Shown here: in pieces, positions 1 through 8,101 of the stretch
Layout of the letters: each line of letters begins with the position of its first letter
Numbering within the stretch: the stretch's first letter is position 1
Source of the DNA: Sphingopyxis italica
GTDB lineage: Bacteria > Pseudomonadota > Alphaproteobacteria > Sphingomonadales > Sphingomonadaceae
Length of the DNA: 64,000 bases
Direction: 5' to 3'
Assembly (NCBI RefSeq): GCF_011926545.1
Contig: NZ_JAATIT010000001.1
Span: 1,444,469-1,508,468 of the forward strand
The notes under the pieces: model-generated
Database searches by the model: none
Told to the model about the DNA's origin: nothing
The model's input: the letters and a program-made list of their open reading frames with translations, nothing else
Position numbers and translations under genes: made by a program

Positions 1-366
1 TGCGCCGATTATCCGGCGCTGCAAGCGCGGATCGCCAACTATGCGCAAGGCGGCGAAATCCGGTTCACGACGCGGTTCAAGCCCAAGCGTGCCGACGAGC
101 TGATCGGCGGCAAGCTGCATTTCATCGTCAAACACACGCTGGTTGGGCGCGTCGAGATTTTGCGCTTCGAGGATCGCAGCGACGGGCGCATCGATATCGT
201 GTGTGTGTCACAGCTTGAGCGCATTCATCCGCAGCCGAAACGCGCGCACCAAGGGTGGCGTTATCTGGCCGGCAGCGATGCGCCGAAAGGAATCGACGAG
301 AGCGACGGACTTGCCGATTTGCCGCCTGAACTTTACCGCGAGCTTGCCGAACTCAGCCTGATCTAG
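1..366 (+). CDS. DUF1489 family protein, 3' part (5' end outside window)
   Basis: The open frame is already running at base 1 and ends with TAG at 364-366, leaving about 121 residues of the C-terminal part. Visible stretches such as FTTRFKPKRADELIGGKLHF and FIVKHTLVGR fit my memory of the DUF1489 (COG5458) family, which is common in alphaproteobacteria and has no settled function. It is convergent with the next gene, and the two stop codons overlap by three bases. No catalytic motif is evident. The family call is from pattern recognition only. Confidence 0.75.
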   Translation, partial: CADYPALQARIANYAQGGEIRFTTRFKPKRADELIGGKLHFIVKHTLVGRVEILRFEDRSDGRIDIVCVSQLERIHPQPKRAHQGWRYLAGSDAPKGIDESDGLADLPPELYRELAELSLI

Positions 367-1940
367 ACAGCGGCCCGGAAACTGTTAGCGCTTGCCATCG
401 CCCAGTAGCGGGCACTTGCCACCGATCCCGGATCTGCCAGCAGGACGCCGCGCTCGTAGAATGTATAGATGCGGTCGATCGAGTCCGAGCGCGCCGAATT
501 GAGGCGTTCGTGCAAATGATGCGGCCGAATCGCCCACGGATCATCGAGGCCCATCGCGCAGCTGATATCCCACAAGGCCGAAACGGTCGCGGCCTGAAAG
601 CGGCGCACGCGCTCGGCCTTGTCCTCGACGACGAGGCCGCTCTGGCGGCCGGGATCCTGCGTTGCGACGCCGGTCGGGCACATGTCGGTATGGCATTTGA
701 GCGACTGGATGCAGCCCAGCGAGAACATGAAGGCGCGCGCGGCGTTCGACCAGTCGGCCCCGAGCGCGCAATTGACCGCGAGGCCCGCGCCCGAATGAAC
801 CTTGCCCGACGCGGCGAGGCGAATTTCTTCCTTGAGGCCGCACCCGACGAGTGCGTTGCGCACGAAGATGAGACCCTCGCGCAAAGGCATGCCAACGCGG
901 TTCGAAAATTCGACCGGAGCGGCGCCCGTGCCGCCCTCGGCGCCGTCGACGATGATATAGTCGAGGCGGATGCCGGTCTCGATCATCGCCTTCATGACGG
1001 CATAGATCTCGTGCGGCTGCCCGACGCAGAGTTTGATCCCGACGGGCTTGCCCCCCGACAGCTCGCGCAATTTCGCCGCCCATTCGACCATCTCGATCGG
1101 GGTCGCGAAGGCCGAGTGCGCGGCGGGGGAGATGCAGTCCTCTCCTTCGGGAATGCCGCGCGTCGCGGCGATCTCGGCGCTGACCTTGGGGCCGGGGAGC
1201 ACTCCGCCATGCCCCGGCTTGGCGCCCTGGCTGAGCTTGATCTCGATCATCTTGATCTGCTCGTCCTGCGCGCGGTCGCGGAAGCGTTCGGGGTCGAAGC
1301 GGCCGCCTGCATCGCGGCAGCCGAAATAGCCGCTGCCCAACTCCCAAACGATGTCGCCGCCGTGGGTGCGATGATAGGGGCTGAAGCCGCCTTCGCCGGT
1401 GTCGTGGTAGAAATTGCCCAGCCGCGCGCCGAGATTGAGCGCCTCGATCGCCCGCGCGCCGAGCGAGCCGAAGCTCATCGCCGAGATATTGAGCAGCGCC
1501 GCCTCATAGGGACGCGCGCATTGTGCGGTGCCGATCTTGACCCGCCGCGTCCGGTCGTGGCCGATCTCTGGCGCGATGCTGTGGCTCATCCATTCATATT
1601 CGTCCGAATAGACGTCGAGTTCGGTTCCGAACGGGTGCGCGTCGAGATCGCCCTTGGCGCGGGCATAGACAATATCGCGCTCGGCACGGGTGAAGGGGCG
1701 GCCGTCGAACGGGCTTTCGACGATATAGGAATAGAGGAAGGGCCGCAGATCCTCGAACAGCCAGCGGGTGCGCGCGATCAGCGGATAGTTGCGGCGGAGC
1801 GTGTGGCGCCGCTGGAGCGCATCGTAGAGCGCGACAAGCAGTAGCGGCACCCACAGCAGCAACGTCCAGCGCGCCGGCGTCCACCAGATCGCGAACGCCG
1901 CGAGCAGCAGCAGAACCGGAAAGACGAGCCAGCGGCGCAT
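363..1940 (-). CDS. FMN-binding glutamate synthase family protein, membrane-anchored
   Basis: A 525-residue protein. The N-terminus has two hydrophobic segments (about residues 5-22 and 26-41). The rest is a GltB-type FMN/glutamate synthase alpha-barrel with GAKPGHGGVLPG, IIVDGAEGGTGAAP and a cysteine cluster CIQSLKCHTDMCPTG like the 3Fe-4S ligands of glutamate synthase. It lacks the amidotransferase and GltD parts, so it is not a complete glutamate synthase. Stand-alone proteins of this type are widespread and their substrate is uncertain. It ends a tight minus-strand trio, only 7 bp after the NTF2-like gene, so cotranscription is likely. Confidence 0.88.
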   Translation of the reverse strand: MRRWLVFPVLLLLAAFAIWWTPARWTLLLWVPLLLVALYDALQRRHTLRRNYPLIARTRWLFEDLRPFLYSYIVESPFDGRPFTRAERDIVYARAKGDLDAHPFGTELDVYSDEYEWMSHSIAPEIGHDRTRRVKIGTAQCARPYEAALLNISAMSFGSLGARAIEALNLGARLGNFYHDTGEGGFSPYHRTHGGDIVWELGSGYFGCRDAGGRFDPERFRDRAQDEQIKMIEIKLSQGAKPGHGGVLPGPKVSAEIAATRGIPEGEDCISPAAHSAFATPIEMVEWAAKLRELSGGKPVGIKLCVGQPHEIYAVMKAMIETGIRLDYIIVDGAEGGTGAAPVEFSNRVGMPLREGLIFVRNALVGCGLKEEIRLAASGKVHSGAGLAVNCALGADWSNAARAFMFSLGCIQSLKCHTDMCPTGVATQDPGRQSGLVVEDKAERVRRFQAATVSALWDISCAMGLDDPWAIRPHHLHERLNSARSDSIDRIYTFYERGVLLADPGSVASARYWAMASANSFRAAV

Positions 1941-1947
1941 CGGCGGC

Positions 1948-2346
1948 CTAGCTCGCTTGTGCCGTGAGCATCGCCGCCATCTTCTCCCAGACCTTGTTGA
2001 TCGCCTTGAGCGGTCGGACCATCACCTTGAAATCCTGGATCTTCCCTTCGTCATTCCAGCGGATGATGTCGACCCCGTTGATCTGGATTCCATCAAGGCT
2101 GCTCTGGAACTCGAGCACCGCCTGATCGCCGTCGACGATCTCGCGCAGATAGCGGAAATCGTCGCCGCCGAGGACATGGCTCGCGGCATGGAGATAGGTG
2201 AAGACCTTGTCGGCACCTTCCTGCGGCGTGTGGACGACGGGCGAGTGGAATACCGCATCCTCGGCGAGCAGGTCGCGCAGCGCCCGCGGGTCGCCGCCGC
2301 CCGCCATATAGGTGTGCCAGGCGGCGAGGCCGGGATGCTGGCTCAT
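1948..2346 (-). CDS. NTF2-like / SnoaL-type protein
   Basis: A 132-residue protein. The start ATG at 2344-2346 is chosen because it overlaps the stop of the upstream hydrolase gene in the ATGA arrangement and gives the usual NTF2-like length; a longer frame upstream is only overlap with that gene. The pattern (N-terminal helix, LLAEDAVFHSPVV, then strands ending VDIIRWNDEGKIQDFKVMVRPL) is that of a nuclear-transport-factor-2-like cone fold. Such proteins bind or isomerise small hydrophobic molecules. The ligand cannot be deduced. Pairing with a dienelactone hydrolase suggests turnover of a small organic acid or lactone. Confidence 0.85.
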   Translation of the reverse strand: MSQHPGLAAWHTYMAGGGDPRALRDLLAEDAVFHSPVVHTPQEGADKVFTYLHAASHVLGGDDFRYLREIVDGDQAVLEFQSSLDGIQINGVDIIRWNDEGKIQDFKVMVRPLKAINKVWEKMAAMLTAQAS

Positions 2347-3041
2347 GCGAGCTTCTCGGCGAAAAAGGCGCGGGTGCGCCCGTCGGCGAGTTCGGCGCCT
2401 TCCTCGTTGCGGCGGTTGCCCATCGTCGCGGCGAAACCGTGGTCGAGCCCGGGATAGTCGTGGAGCGTGACCTTTGGATGCGGGTCGAGCGCCTCGTGAA
2501 TCGTCTTCTGCGCCGCATGATCGACGAAATGATCCTCGGTCGGGATGTGGAGCATGAGCGGGTTGGCGATCGCGTGCGCTTCGTTCAGCATCTGGTCGAT
2601 CATAACGCCATAATAACCGACCGACGCGTCGATATCGGTGCGCGTGGCGGCCATATAGGCGAGGCGGCCGCCGAGGCAGAAGCCGACGCATCCGATCCTG
2701 TCGACTCCCTCGCCGCGCAGCCAGTGGATCGCGGCCTCGATATCCTTGACCCCGTCGTCGGCGTCATATTGGCCGAAATAGCCGAGCGCCTGCTGGAATT
2801 CGGACTCGACATCGGGGCTGAGTTCGACGCCCGGAGCGAAGCGCCAGAAAATGTCGGGTGCGATCGCGAGATAGCCTTCGGCCGCCCAATCGTCGCACTT
2901 CTGGCGGATGCCTTCGTTGACGCCGAAGATTTCGGGGATGACGATGATCGCGCGCGCGCTGTCGGCGTCGGGCCGCGCGACATAGGCGGGGATCGTGCCG
3001 GCGCCGTCGAGCGTCGGGATGTCGGTGTTGGTCGCGGCCAT
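2343..3041 (-). CDS. dienelactone hydrolase family protein
   Basis: A 232-residue alpha/beta hydrolase. The nucleophile motif GFCLGG puts Cys122 at the elbow, as in dienelactone hydrolases, which use Cys rather than Ser. A C-terminal PGLDHGF supplies the likely catalytic His. An early VIPEIFGVN stretch matches the family. An AGGAGAG ribosome site precedes the ATG. It is the first gene of a three-gene minus-strand unit and overlaps the next gene by 4 bp. The family cleaves lactones or ester-like bonds; the real substrate is unknown, and no chlorocatechol pathway genes are nearby. Confidence 0.88.
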   Translation of the reverse strand: MAATNTDIPTLDGAGTIPAYVARPDADSARAIIVIPEIFGVNEGIRQKCDDWAAEGYLAIAPDIFWRFAPGVELSPDVESEFQQALGYFGQYDADDGVKDIEAAIHWLRGEGVDRIGCVGFCLGGRLAYMAATRTDIDASVGYYGVMIDQMLNEAHAIANPLMLHIPTEDHFVDHAAQKTIHEALDPHPKVTLHDYPGLDHGFAATMGNRRNEEGAELADGRTRAFFAEKLA

Positions 3042-3148
3042 GTGGGGAGCTCTCCTGTCTTGCTTCTTTGCTGTGAAAGCGCGAAGCTAGCGGGGCTGCG
3101 GGCAGGGCTCAAGCGGCTAACCGGCATTTTTCGGGGCGGAGACATGCG

Positions 3149-3442
3149 ATGAAGTTCCATATCGAGATCGATTGCACCCCGGAGGAGGCGCGCCGGCTGT
3201 TCGGCCTTCCCGACTTGGAGCCGCTGCACGACATCTATCTCGACCGCGTCAAGGAATTGATGGCGAAAGGGATCACCCCCGACATGGTCCAGTCGATGGT
3301 CAAGACCTGGGTGCCGATGGGGGAGAGCGGGCTGGGGCTGGTCCAGTCCTTGCTCGGCCAGTTCGGTGGCGGGTTGATGGGCGGGGCGAAGCCGACCGAC
3401 ACGACCGATGATGACAAGCCCGCCAAGGGGCGCAAGAGCTGA
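3149..3442 (+). CDS. DUF6489 family protein
   Basis: A 97-residue acidic/helical protein starting MKFHIEIDCTPEEARRLFGL, a start I associate with DUF6489, frequent in sphingomonads and relatives. The C-terminus is a charged, low-complexity tail (DTTDDDKPAKGRKS). There is no signal peptide or membrane segment. A GGAG sits about 10 nt before the ATG. It lies directly upstream of mnmE and its stop codon overlaps the likely CTG start of mnmE, so translational coupling is plausible. The function is not known. Confidence 0.75.
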   Translation: MKFHIEIDCTPEEARRLFGLPDLEPLHDIYLDRVKELMAKGITPDMVQSMVKTWVPMGESGLGLVQSLLGQFGGGLMGGAKPTDTTDDDKPAKGRKS

Positions 3443-4770
3443 ACCAAAGTCCGGTAAGCGACACGATTTTTGCGCTGTCGAGCGGGATGCCGCCGGCGGC
3501 GATCGGCGTCGTGCGCGTCAGCGGACCGGGGGCTGGTGCGGCGTTGACGGCGCTGGCGGGGCGGTTGCCCGAACCGCGCCATGCCTCACTCGCCGCGCTC
3601 AAAGATGCCGATGGCACGCCGCTCGATAACGCTTTGATCCTGTGGTTTCCCGGTCCGGCGACGGCGACGGGCGATGATCTCGCCGAATTGCACCTGCATG
3701 GCGGCCGCGCCGTGGTCGCGGCGGTCGAGACGGCGCTCGCGGCGATGCCGGGGTTGCGGGCTGCCGTTGCGGGCGAATTTACGCGGCGCGCGTTCGATAA
3801 TGGACGGATCGACCTCGCCGAGGCCGAGGGGCTCGCTGATTTGCTTGCGGCCGAGACCGAGAGCCAACGGGTGCAGGCACTCGGCATGGCGAGCGGGCAT
3901 GTGTCGCGTGCGGTGGCAGAGTGGCAGGACCGGCTGCTCGGCTTGATGGCGGGGGCCGAGGCCGAGCTTAATTTTGCCGATGAGGATGATGTCGAAGTCG
4001 GCGACGCTGTCGCGCGGCGTTTGATTTCGGGGATGGGTGAGCTGGCGGGCGAGTTGGGGGAGTGGCTGGCGCGTCCGGCGGCAGAGGTCATTGCCGAGGG
4101 GTTGTCGGTGGTGATCGCGGGGCCGCCCAATGCCGGAAAGTCTACCCTTATCAACGCGTTGGCGCAGCGCGAGCTGGCGATCGTGTCGCCGGTGGCCGGC
4201 ACGACGCGCGATGTGATCGAAACGGTGCTGGCGCTGGACGGGATCGCGATGCGATTCTCGGACACGGCGGGGATTCGGAGCGAAAGTGCCGATGCGATCG
4301 AGGCGATCGGGATCGACCGGGCGAAGGCGGCGGTCGAGGGCGCCGATATATTGCTGTGGCTCGGGCCGCCGAACGAGGCGCCCGATCATCCGCGCCCGAT
4401 CCTGATCGCGGCGAAGGCCGATCGGTGGCGCGGCGATGTGGCGGCCGAGGCCCGGGCGGCGCATTGCGATCTGGTCCTGTCGGCGGCGACGGGCGAGGGG
4501 ATGGACAGCCTCCACAAATATATCGTCGAGATGGCGCGGACCTTGTTGCCACGCGAAGGCGACGCGGCGTTGCGCCAGCGTCAGCGCGCTGCACTTGCCG
4601 AGGCGAAACAATGGCTTGAAGTCGAGGCGGGGTCGCGCGAGGCCGTTGACCTGATCCTGCTCGCCGAGCGGTTGCGCCTCGCCGCGACGGCGCTCGACCG
4701 CATTACGGGGCGGGCGGGGGTCGAAGAAATGCTCGACGCACTGTTCGGCCGTTTCTGCATCGGGAAATGA
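3439..4770 (+). CDS. mnmE: tRNA modification GTPase MnmE, probable CTG start
   Basis: MnmE works with MnmG to make the 5-(carboxymethyl)aminomethyl group on U34 of certain tRNAs. The G domain shows GPPNAGKST (G1, about residues 228-236), TTRDVIE (G2), DTAG (G3) and AKAD at the G4 position. The C-terminus ends in the family signature CIGK. The first ATG in frame (3487) would cut off the conserved DTIFALSSG segment of the TrmE folate-binding domain. The frame stays open to a CTG at 3439 that overlaps the DUF6489 stop as CTGA and has AAGGGG 8 nt upstream. I therefore place the start there, giving 443 residues, the normal family length. The start is inferred; gene identity is near certain. Confidence 0.93.
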   Translation: MNQSPVSDTIFALSSGMPPAAIGVVRVSGPGAGAALTALAGRLPEPRHASLAALKDADGTPLDNALILWFPGPATATGDDLAELHLHGGRAVVAAVETALAAMPGLRAAVAGEFTRRAFDNGRIDLAEAEGLADLLAAETESQRVQALGMASGHVSRAVAEWQDRLLGLMAGAEAELNFADEDDVEVGDAVARRLISGMGELAGELGEWLARPAAEVIAEGLSVVIAGPPNAGKSTLINALAQRELAIVSPVAGTTRDVIETVLALDGIAMRFSDTAGIRSESADAIEAIGIDRAKAAVEGADILLWLGPPNEAPDHPRPILIAAKADRWRGDVAAEARAAHCDLVLSAATGEGMDSLHKYIVEMARTLLPREGDAALRQRQRAALAEAKQWLEVEAGSREAVDLILLAERLRLAATALDRITGRAGVEEMLDALFGRFCIGK

Positions 4771-4786
4771 TGTTTCACGTGGAACA
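4771..4786. promoter_or_regulatory. parS: parS centromere site 1
   Basis: TGTTTCACGTGGAACA begins immediately after the mnmE stop codon, in the mnmE-mnmG gap. It matches the 16-bp bacterial parS palindrome except for one asymmetric arm position. ParB from the downstream parB gene would bind here. Confidence 0.93.
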
Positions 4787-4845
4787 TCGCTTTGGTCGCG
4801 ATCCGGTAGATTCACTACGCGCTTTGCGCTAAGGGCGCCGCAATC

Positions 4846-6714
4846 ATGCAAAATAGCGCAAGTTTCGATGTCATCGTCGTTGGCGGTGGACACGCCGGGA
4901 CCGAGGCCGCAGCGGCCGCGGCGCGGCTGGGCGCGCGCGTCGGGCTCGTCAGTTTCGACCCCGCGCTGATCGGGACGATGTCGTGCAACCCGGCGATCGG
5001 TGGGCTCGGTAAGGGCCATTTGATGCGCGAGGTCGATGCGCTCGATGGGTGGATGGCGCGCGCGGCGGATAGTGCGGCGATCCATTACCGGATGCTCAAC
5101 GCGTCGAAGGGCGCGGCGGTGCAGGGACCGCGTATCCAGGCCGACCGAAAACTTTATCGCGAGGCGATTCAGGCACTGTTGGCTTCCGAAGAAGGCATCA
5201 GGGTTGTAGCCGGCGAAGCGGCGGCGTTGCGGTTGTCGGATGAGGGGCGGGTCGAAGGACTCGAACTCGCCAATGGATCGGTGCTGACGGCGGGCGCGAT
5301 TGTCCTCGCGACCGGAACTTTTCTCGGCGGCCGGCTATTCCGCGGTGAAGAGCGAATGGAGGGCGGGCGCATCGGTGAAGCGGGCGCGCATCGCCTCGCG
5401 CAGCAATTGCGCGCGGCCGACCTCCCGATGGCGCGGCTCAAGACGGGAACGCCGCCGCGGCTAGACGGGCGCACGATCGATTGGGCGCGGCTCGCCGAGC
5501 AGGCTTCGGACAGCGCCGAAGGCGCGACATGGACCTGTTCCACGTGGAACAGCGAACGGACGGTGCCGCAGATTTTCTGCGCAATCACGCACACGAATGG
5601 TAAAAGCCACGCGATCATCGCGGCGAACCTCGATCGTTCGCCGCTGTTTACCGGCGCGATCGGCGCGGCGGGGCCGCGTTACTGCCCGTCGATCGAGGAC
5701 AAGATCCACCGTTTCGCCGACCGCGACGGACATCAGGTATTTCTCGAGCCCGAGGGGCTCGACTCGGTCCTCGTCTATCCGAACGGCATTTCGACCTCGT
5801 TGCCCGCCGATGTCCAGTTGAGCATGTTGCGCACGATGGAGGGTCTCGAAACGGTCGAAATGGTCGTTCCGGGCTATGCGGTCGAATATGATCATATAGA
5901 CCCGCGCGCGCTCGACCGGACGTTGCAGGTTCGCGCGATCGCCGGGCTCTGGTGCGCGGGGCAGATCAACGGGACGACGGGATATGAAGAGGCGGCGGCG
6001 CAAGGGCTGATCGCGGGCGCCAATGCCGCACTCGCGGCGCAAGGCCGTGACCCGATGATTTTCGACCGCAGCGAATCCTATATCGGGGTGATGGTCGACG
6101 ATCTGGTATTGCAGGGGGTGACCGAGCCATACCGGATGCTCACCGCGCGCGCCGAATATCGGCTGCGGCTGCGCGCCGACAACGCCGCAACGCGGTTGAC
6201 GCCAAAAGGGATCGCGCTCGGGCTGGTTCGTCCAGCGACGGCGGCGCTGTTTGAGACGCGGCAGCGCACGCGCGTGCGGGCCGAAGCTCTGCTCGATGTC
6301 ACGGTGACGACCGCCGATTATGCGGCGATCGGGCTGGCACTGCCGGGCGACGGGATCGCGCGCAAGCGGATCGAGCTGCTGCGCTATCCCGAGATGTCGA
6401 TGGCGCGGCTTGCCGCCCTTGCGCCCGAACTCGATTCGATCGATTCCGCGATTCTGTCGGAGGTCGCCGAGGATGCGCATTATGCTCCTTACGTGGCGCG
6501 GCAGGATGCCGAATTGCGCGCGCTCGCAGCGAACGAGGCGATCCTGCTCGATCCCGTGCTCGATTATGCCGCGATCGGCGGGCTGTCGCGCGAGATGGTC
6601 GAGCGGCTGACCAAGGCGCGGCCCGAGACGCTGGGGCAGGCGGGCCGGATCGATGGGGTCACGCCGGCGGCACTGACCGCGATCATGGTGCACAGCCGGC
6701 GCCGCGCGGCTTGA
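4846..6714 (+). CDS. mnmG: tRNA uridine-5-carboxymethylaminomethyl(34) synthesis enzyme MnmG (GidA)
   Basis: A 622-residue FAD protein, the partner of MnmE in cmnm5U34 formation on tRNA. The N-terminal dinucleotide fold [10 protein letters not shown] follows the start. The two family signatures [15 protein letters not shown] and [16 protein letters not shown] are intact, and the C-terminal helical domain is full length. AAGGGCG lies about 9 nt before the ATG. It carries a perfect parS site inside its coding sequence (5536-5551). The order mnmE-mnmG-rsmG-parA-parB is the classic origin-proximal block, here interrupted by a TrmH-like gene. Confidence 0.97.
   Translation: MQNSASFDVIVVGGGHAGTEAAAAAARLGARVGLVSFDPALIGTMSCNPAIGGLGKGHLMREVDALDGWMARAADSAAIHYRMLNASKGAAVQGPRIQADRKLYREAIQALLASEEGIRVVAGEAAALRLSDEGRVEGLELANGSVLTAGAIVLATGTFLGGRLFRGEERMEGGRIGEAGAHRLAQQLRAADLPMARLKTGTPPRLDGRTIDWARLAEQASDSAEGATWTCSTWNSERTVPQIFCAITHTNGKSHAIIAANLDRSPLFTGAIGAAGPRYCPSIEDKIHRFADRDGHQVFLEPEGLDSVLVYPNGISTSLPADVQLSMLRTMEGLETVEMVVPGYAVEYDHIDPRALDRTLQVRAIAGLWCAGQINGTTGYEEAAAQGLIAGANAALAAQGRDPMIFDRSESYIGVMVDDLVLQGVTEPYRMLTARAEYRLRLRADNAATRLTPKGIALGLVRPATAALFETRQRTRVRAEALLDVTVTTADYAAIGLALPGDGIARKRIELLRYPEMSMARLAALAPELDSIDSAILSEVAEDAHYAPYVARQDAELRALAANEAILLDPVLDYAAIGGLSREMVERLTKARPETLGQAGRIDGVTPAALTAIMVHSRRRAA
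5536..5551. promoter_or_regulatory. parS: parS centromere site 2, inside mnmG
   Basis: TGTTCCACGTGGAACA is a perfect 16-bp palindrome embedded in the mnmG reading frame, where it encodes part of CSTWNS. It is identical to site 3, which supports selection for ParB binding over codon choice. Confidence 0.94.
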
Positions 6715-6767
6715 GGCTTATCCCGACGGGGCGTTGAACGCCGCCTGAAGCCTGCTAGACCGGTCGG

Positions 6768-7445
6768 ATGCAGACAGACGAACATAAAACAGCTGACGAG
6801 GCTGCAAAATCCAAGCGATCGGTTCGGGATCGTGCTGATGCGATACGAGCGTTTCGCTGCAAGAATCTGATCGCGGTAATCGAAAGCCCTTCCGACATCC
6901 GGAACATCGGAACCGTTATTCGGAACGCCAACGCGCTTGGTGTCGAGAAGGTCTATATCGTTGATCCTCGGCAGGCGCTGCCGGATAATTGGCAGGACAT
7001 GCGTTCGCGTAAATCGCTGTCTCAGACTTCCGTTTCGGCCGTGAAATGGACCTTTGTCAAACGCTTCGACAGCACGGAGGAGTGCTTCGATCATCTGGAA
7101 AAGCAGGGTTTCGTATCGATCGCTACTTCTCCTCATGTGAAGGGAAAGCAGAGCCGCTTTTTGCATGAAGGTGATTACAAGCAGCACACAAAGCTTGCGG
7201 TGTGGTTCGGCAATGAAAAACGGGGCATCAGCGACCTTGCCGTGGAGCGCAGCGAGATGTGCATCGCAATACCGATGTTCGGAATGATCGAGAGCCTAAA
7301 CCTTGGAACCAGTTCCGGGATCGTTTTGTATGAAGTAGCCAAGCAACGGCGGGAGTATCAAAGCGAGTATCGACGCAGCCGATTTAACCGGAAGCGGGCG
7401 ACGCCCCTTCCGACGGTGATGCCATTTACTGAAGACGATATATGA
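6768..7445 (+). CDS. TrmH/SpoU-family RNA 2'-O-methyltransferase, between mnmG and rsmG
   Basis: A 225-residue SPOUT-class methylase. The three SpoU motifs are visible: NIGTVIRNANALGV (about 46-59), AVWFGNEKRGIS (about 144-155) and IPMFGMIESLNLGTSSGIVL (about 169-188). The short basic N- and C-terminal extensions recall TrmH, which methylates G18 of tRNA, but the substrate is not proven. Base composition looks distinctly lower in GC than in mnmG and parA. It overlaps rsmG by 4 bp (ATGA). The usual gidA-gidB adjacency is interrupted by this gene, so it may have been acquired and then fitted into the operon. The ribosome site is weak. Confidence 0.87.
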   Translation: MQTDEHKTADEAAKSKRSVRDRADAIRAFRCKNLIAVIESPSDIRNIGTVIRNANALGVEKVYIVDPRQALPDNWQDMRSRKSLSQTSVSAVKWTFVKRFDSTEECFDHLEKQGFVSIATSPHVKGKQSRFLHEGDYKQHTKLAVWFGNEKRGISDLAVERSEMCIAIPMFGMIESLNLGTSSGIVLYEVAKQRREYQSEYRRSRFNRKRATPLPTVMPFTEDDI

Positions 7446-8101
7446 TCGATTATCTTCTCGACAGTGGAGAAGCCGCCCGGATTTGGCTGGGGAAGACATT
7501 CGCACCGAGCCCTGGTCAATGGGTTCAACTCGAACGCTTCGTCGACATGCTCGTCGCCGAAAATGCGGAGCAGAATTTGATCGCAGCATCGACGATCCCG
7601 ACGATGTGGGTGCGGCATATTGCCGACAGTGCGCAGCTTCTTTCGTTCGACACGCGCAGTGGCGACGGGCTCTGGGTCGACTTAGGAAGTGGGCCGGGAT
7701 TGCCGGGCCTGGTCGTCGCAATCCTGAGTTCCCGGCCGATGCTGCTGGTCGAATCGCGCAAACGGCGCTGCGACTTCTTGCGCGCGGTCGCGGCCGAGCT
7801 CGATCTGGCCCATGTCGAGATCGCCGAGGCACCGCTCGAACGCGTCGCCACGCGGCCCGCAGCGACGATCAGCGCGCGGGCTTTCGCGCCGCTCGACAAG
7901 CTGCTCGACTTGTCCGCCCGTTTTTCCACCGAATCGACGCGCTGGCTGCTGCCAAAAGGGCGAAACGCGGTTAAGGAACTGGCATTGCTGCCCGAGGCAT
8001 GGCAGAGAATGTTCCACGTGGAACAGAGCCGCACCGACGCCGACAGCCAGATTTTGGTGGGACAGGGGCGTATCGCGGCGAAACAGCGAGGAAAGCGATG
8101 A
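7442..8101 (+). CDS. rsmG: 16S rRNA (guanine(527)-N(7))-methyltransferase RsmG (GidB)
   Basis: A 219-residue class I SAM methyltransferase that modifies G527 of 16S rRNA. The SAM-binding motif LWVDLGSGPGLPGLV is intact, as is the VESRKRRCDFLRAV segment typical of GidB. Its start overlaps the TrmH-like gene (ATGA) and its stop overlaps parA (ATGA). A parS site lies inside the coding region near the 3' end (8010-8025), encoding MFHVEQ. Confidence 0.96.
   Translation: MIDYLLDSGEAARIWLGKTFAPSPGQWVQLERFVDMLVAENAEQNLIAASTIPTMWVRHIADSAQLLSFDTRSGDGLWVDLGSGPGLPGLVVAILSSRPMLLVESRKRRCDFLRAVAAELDLAHVEIAEAPLERVATRPAATISARAFAPLDKLLDLSARFSTESTRWLLPKGRNAVKELALLPEAWQRMFHVEQSRTDADSQILVGQGRIAAKQRGKR
8010..8025. 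promoter_or_regulatory. parS: parS centromere site 3, inside rsmG
   Basis: TGTTCCACGTGGAACA, a perfect 16-bp palindrome identical to site 2, lies 73 bp before the parA start. Its position just upstream of parAB could also let ParB binding influence parAB expression, which is an inference. Confidence 0.94.

Noticed and set aside
3487..4770. mnmE starting at the first ATG (3487)
   Set aside because: This would lose the conserved DTIFALSSG segment and has no good ribosome site; the CTG at 3439 fits better.
3586..5085. 499-residue minus-strand open frame opposite mnmE and mnmG
   Set aside because: It spans two well-identified genes, has a shadow-type Arg/His composition and shows no domain.
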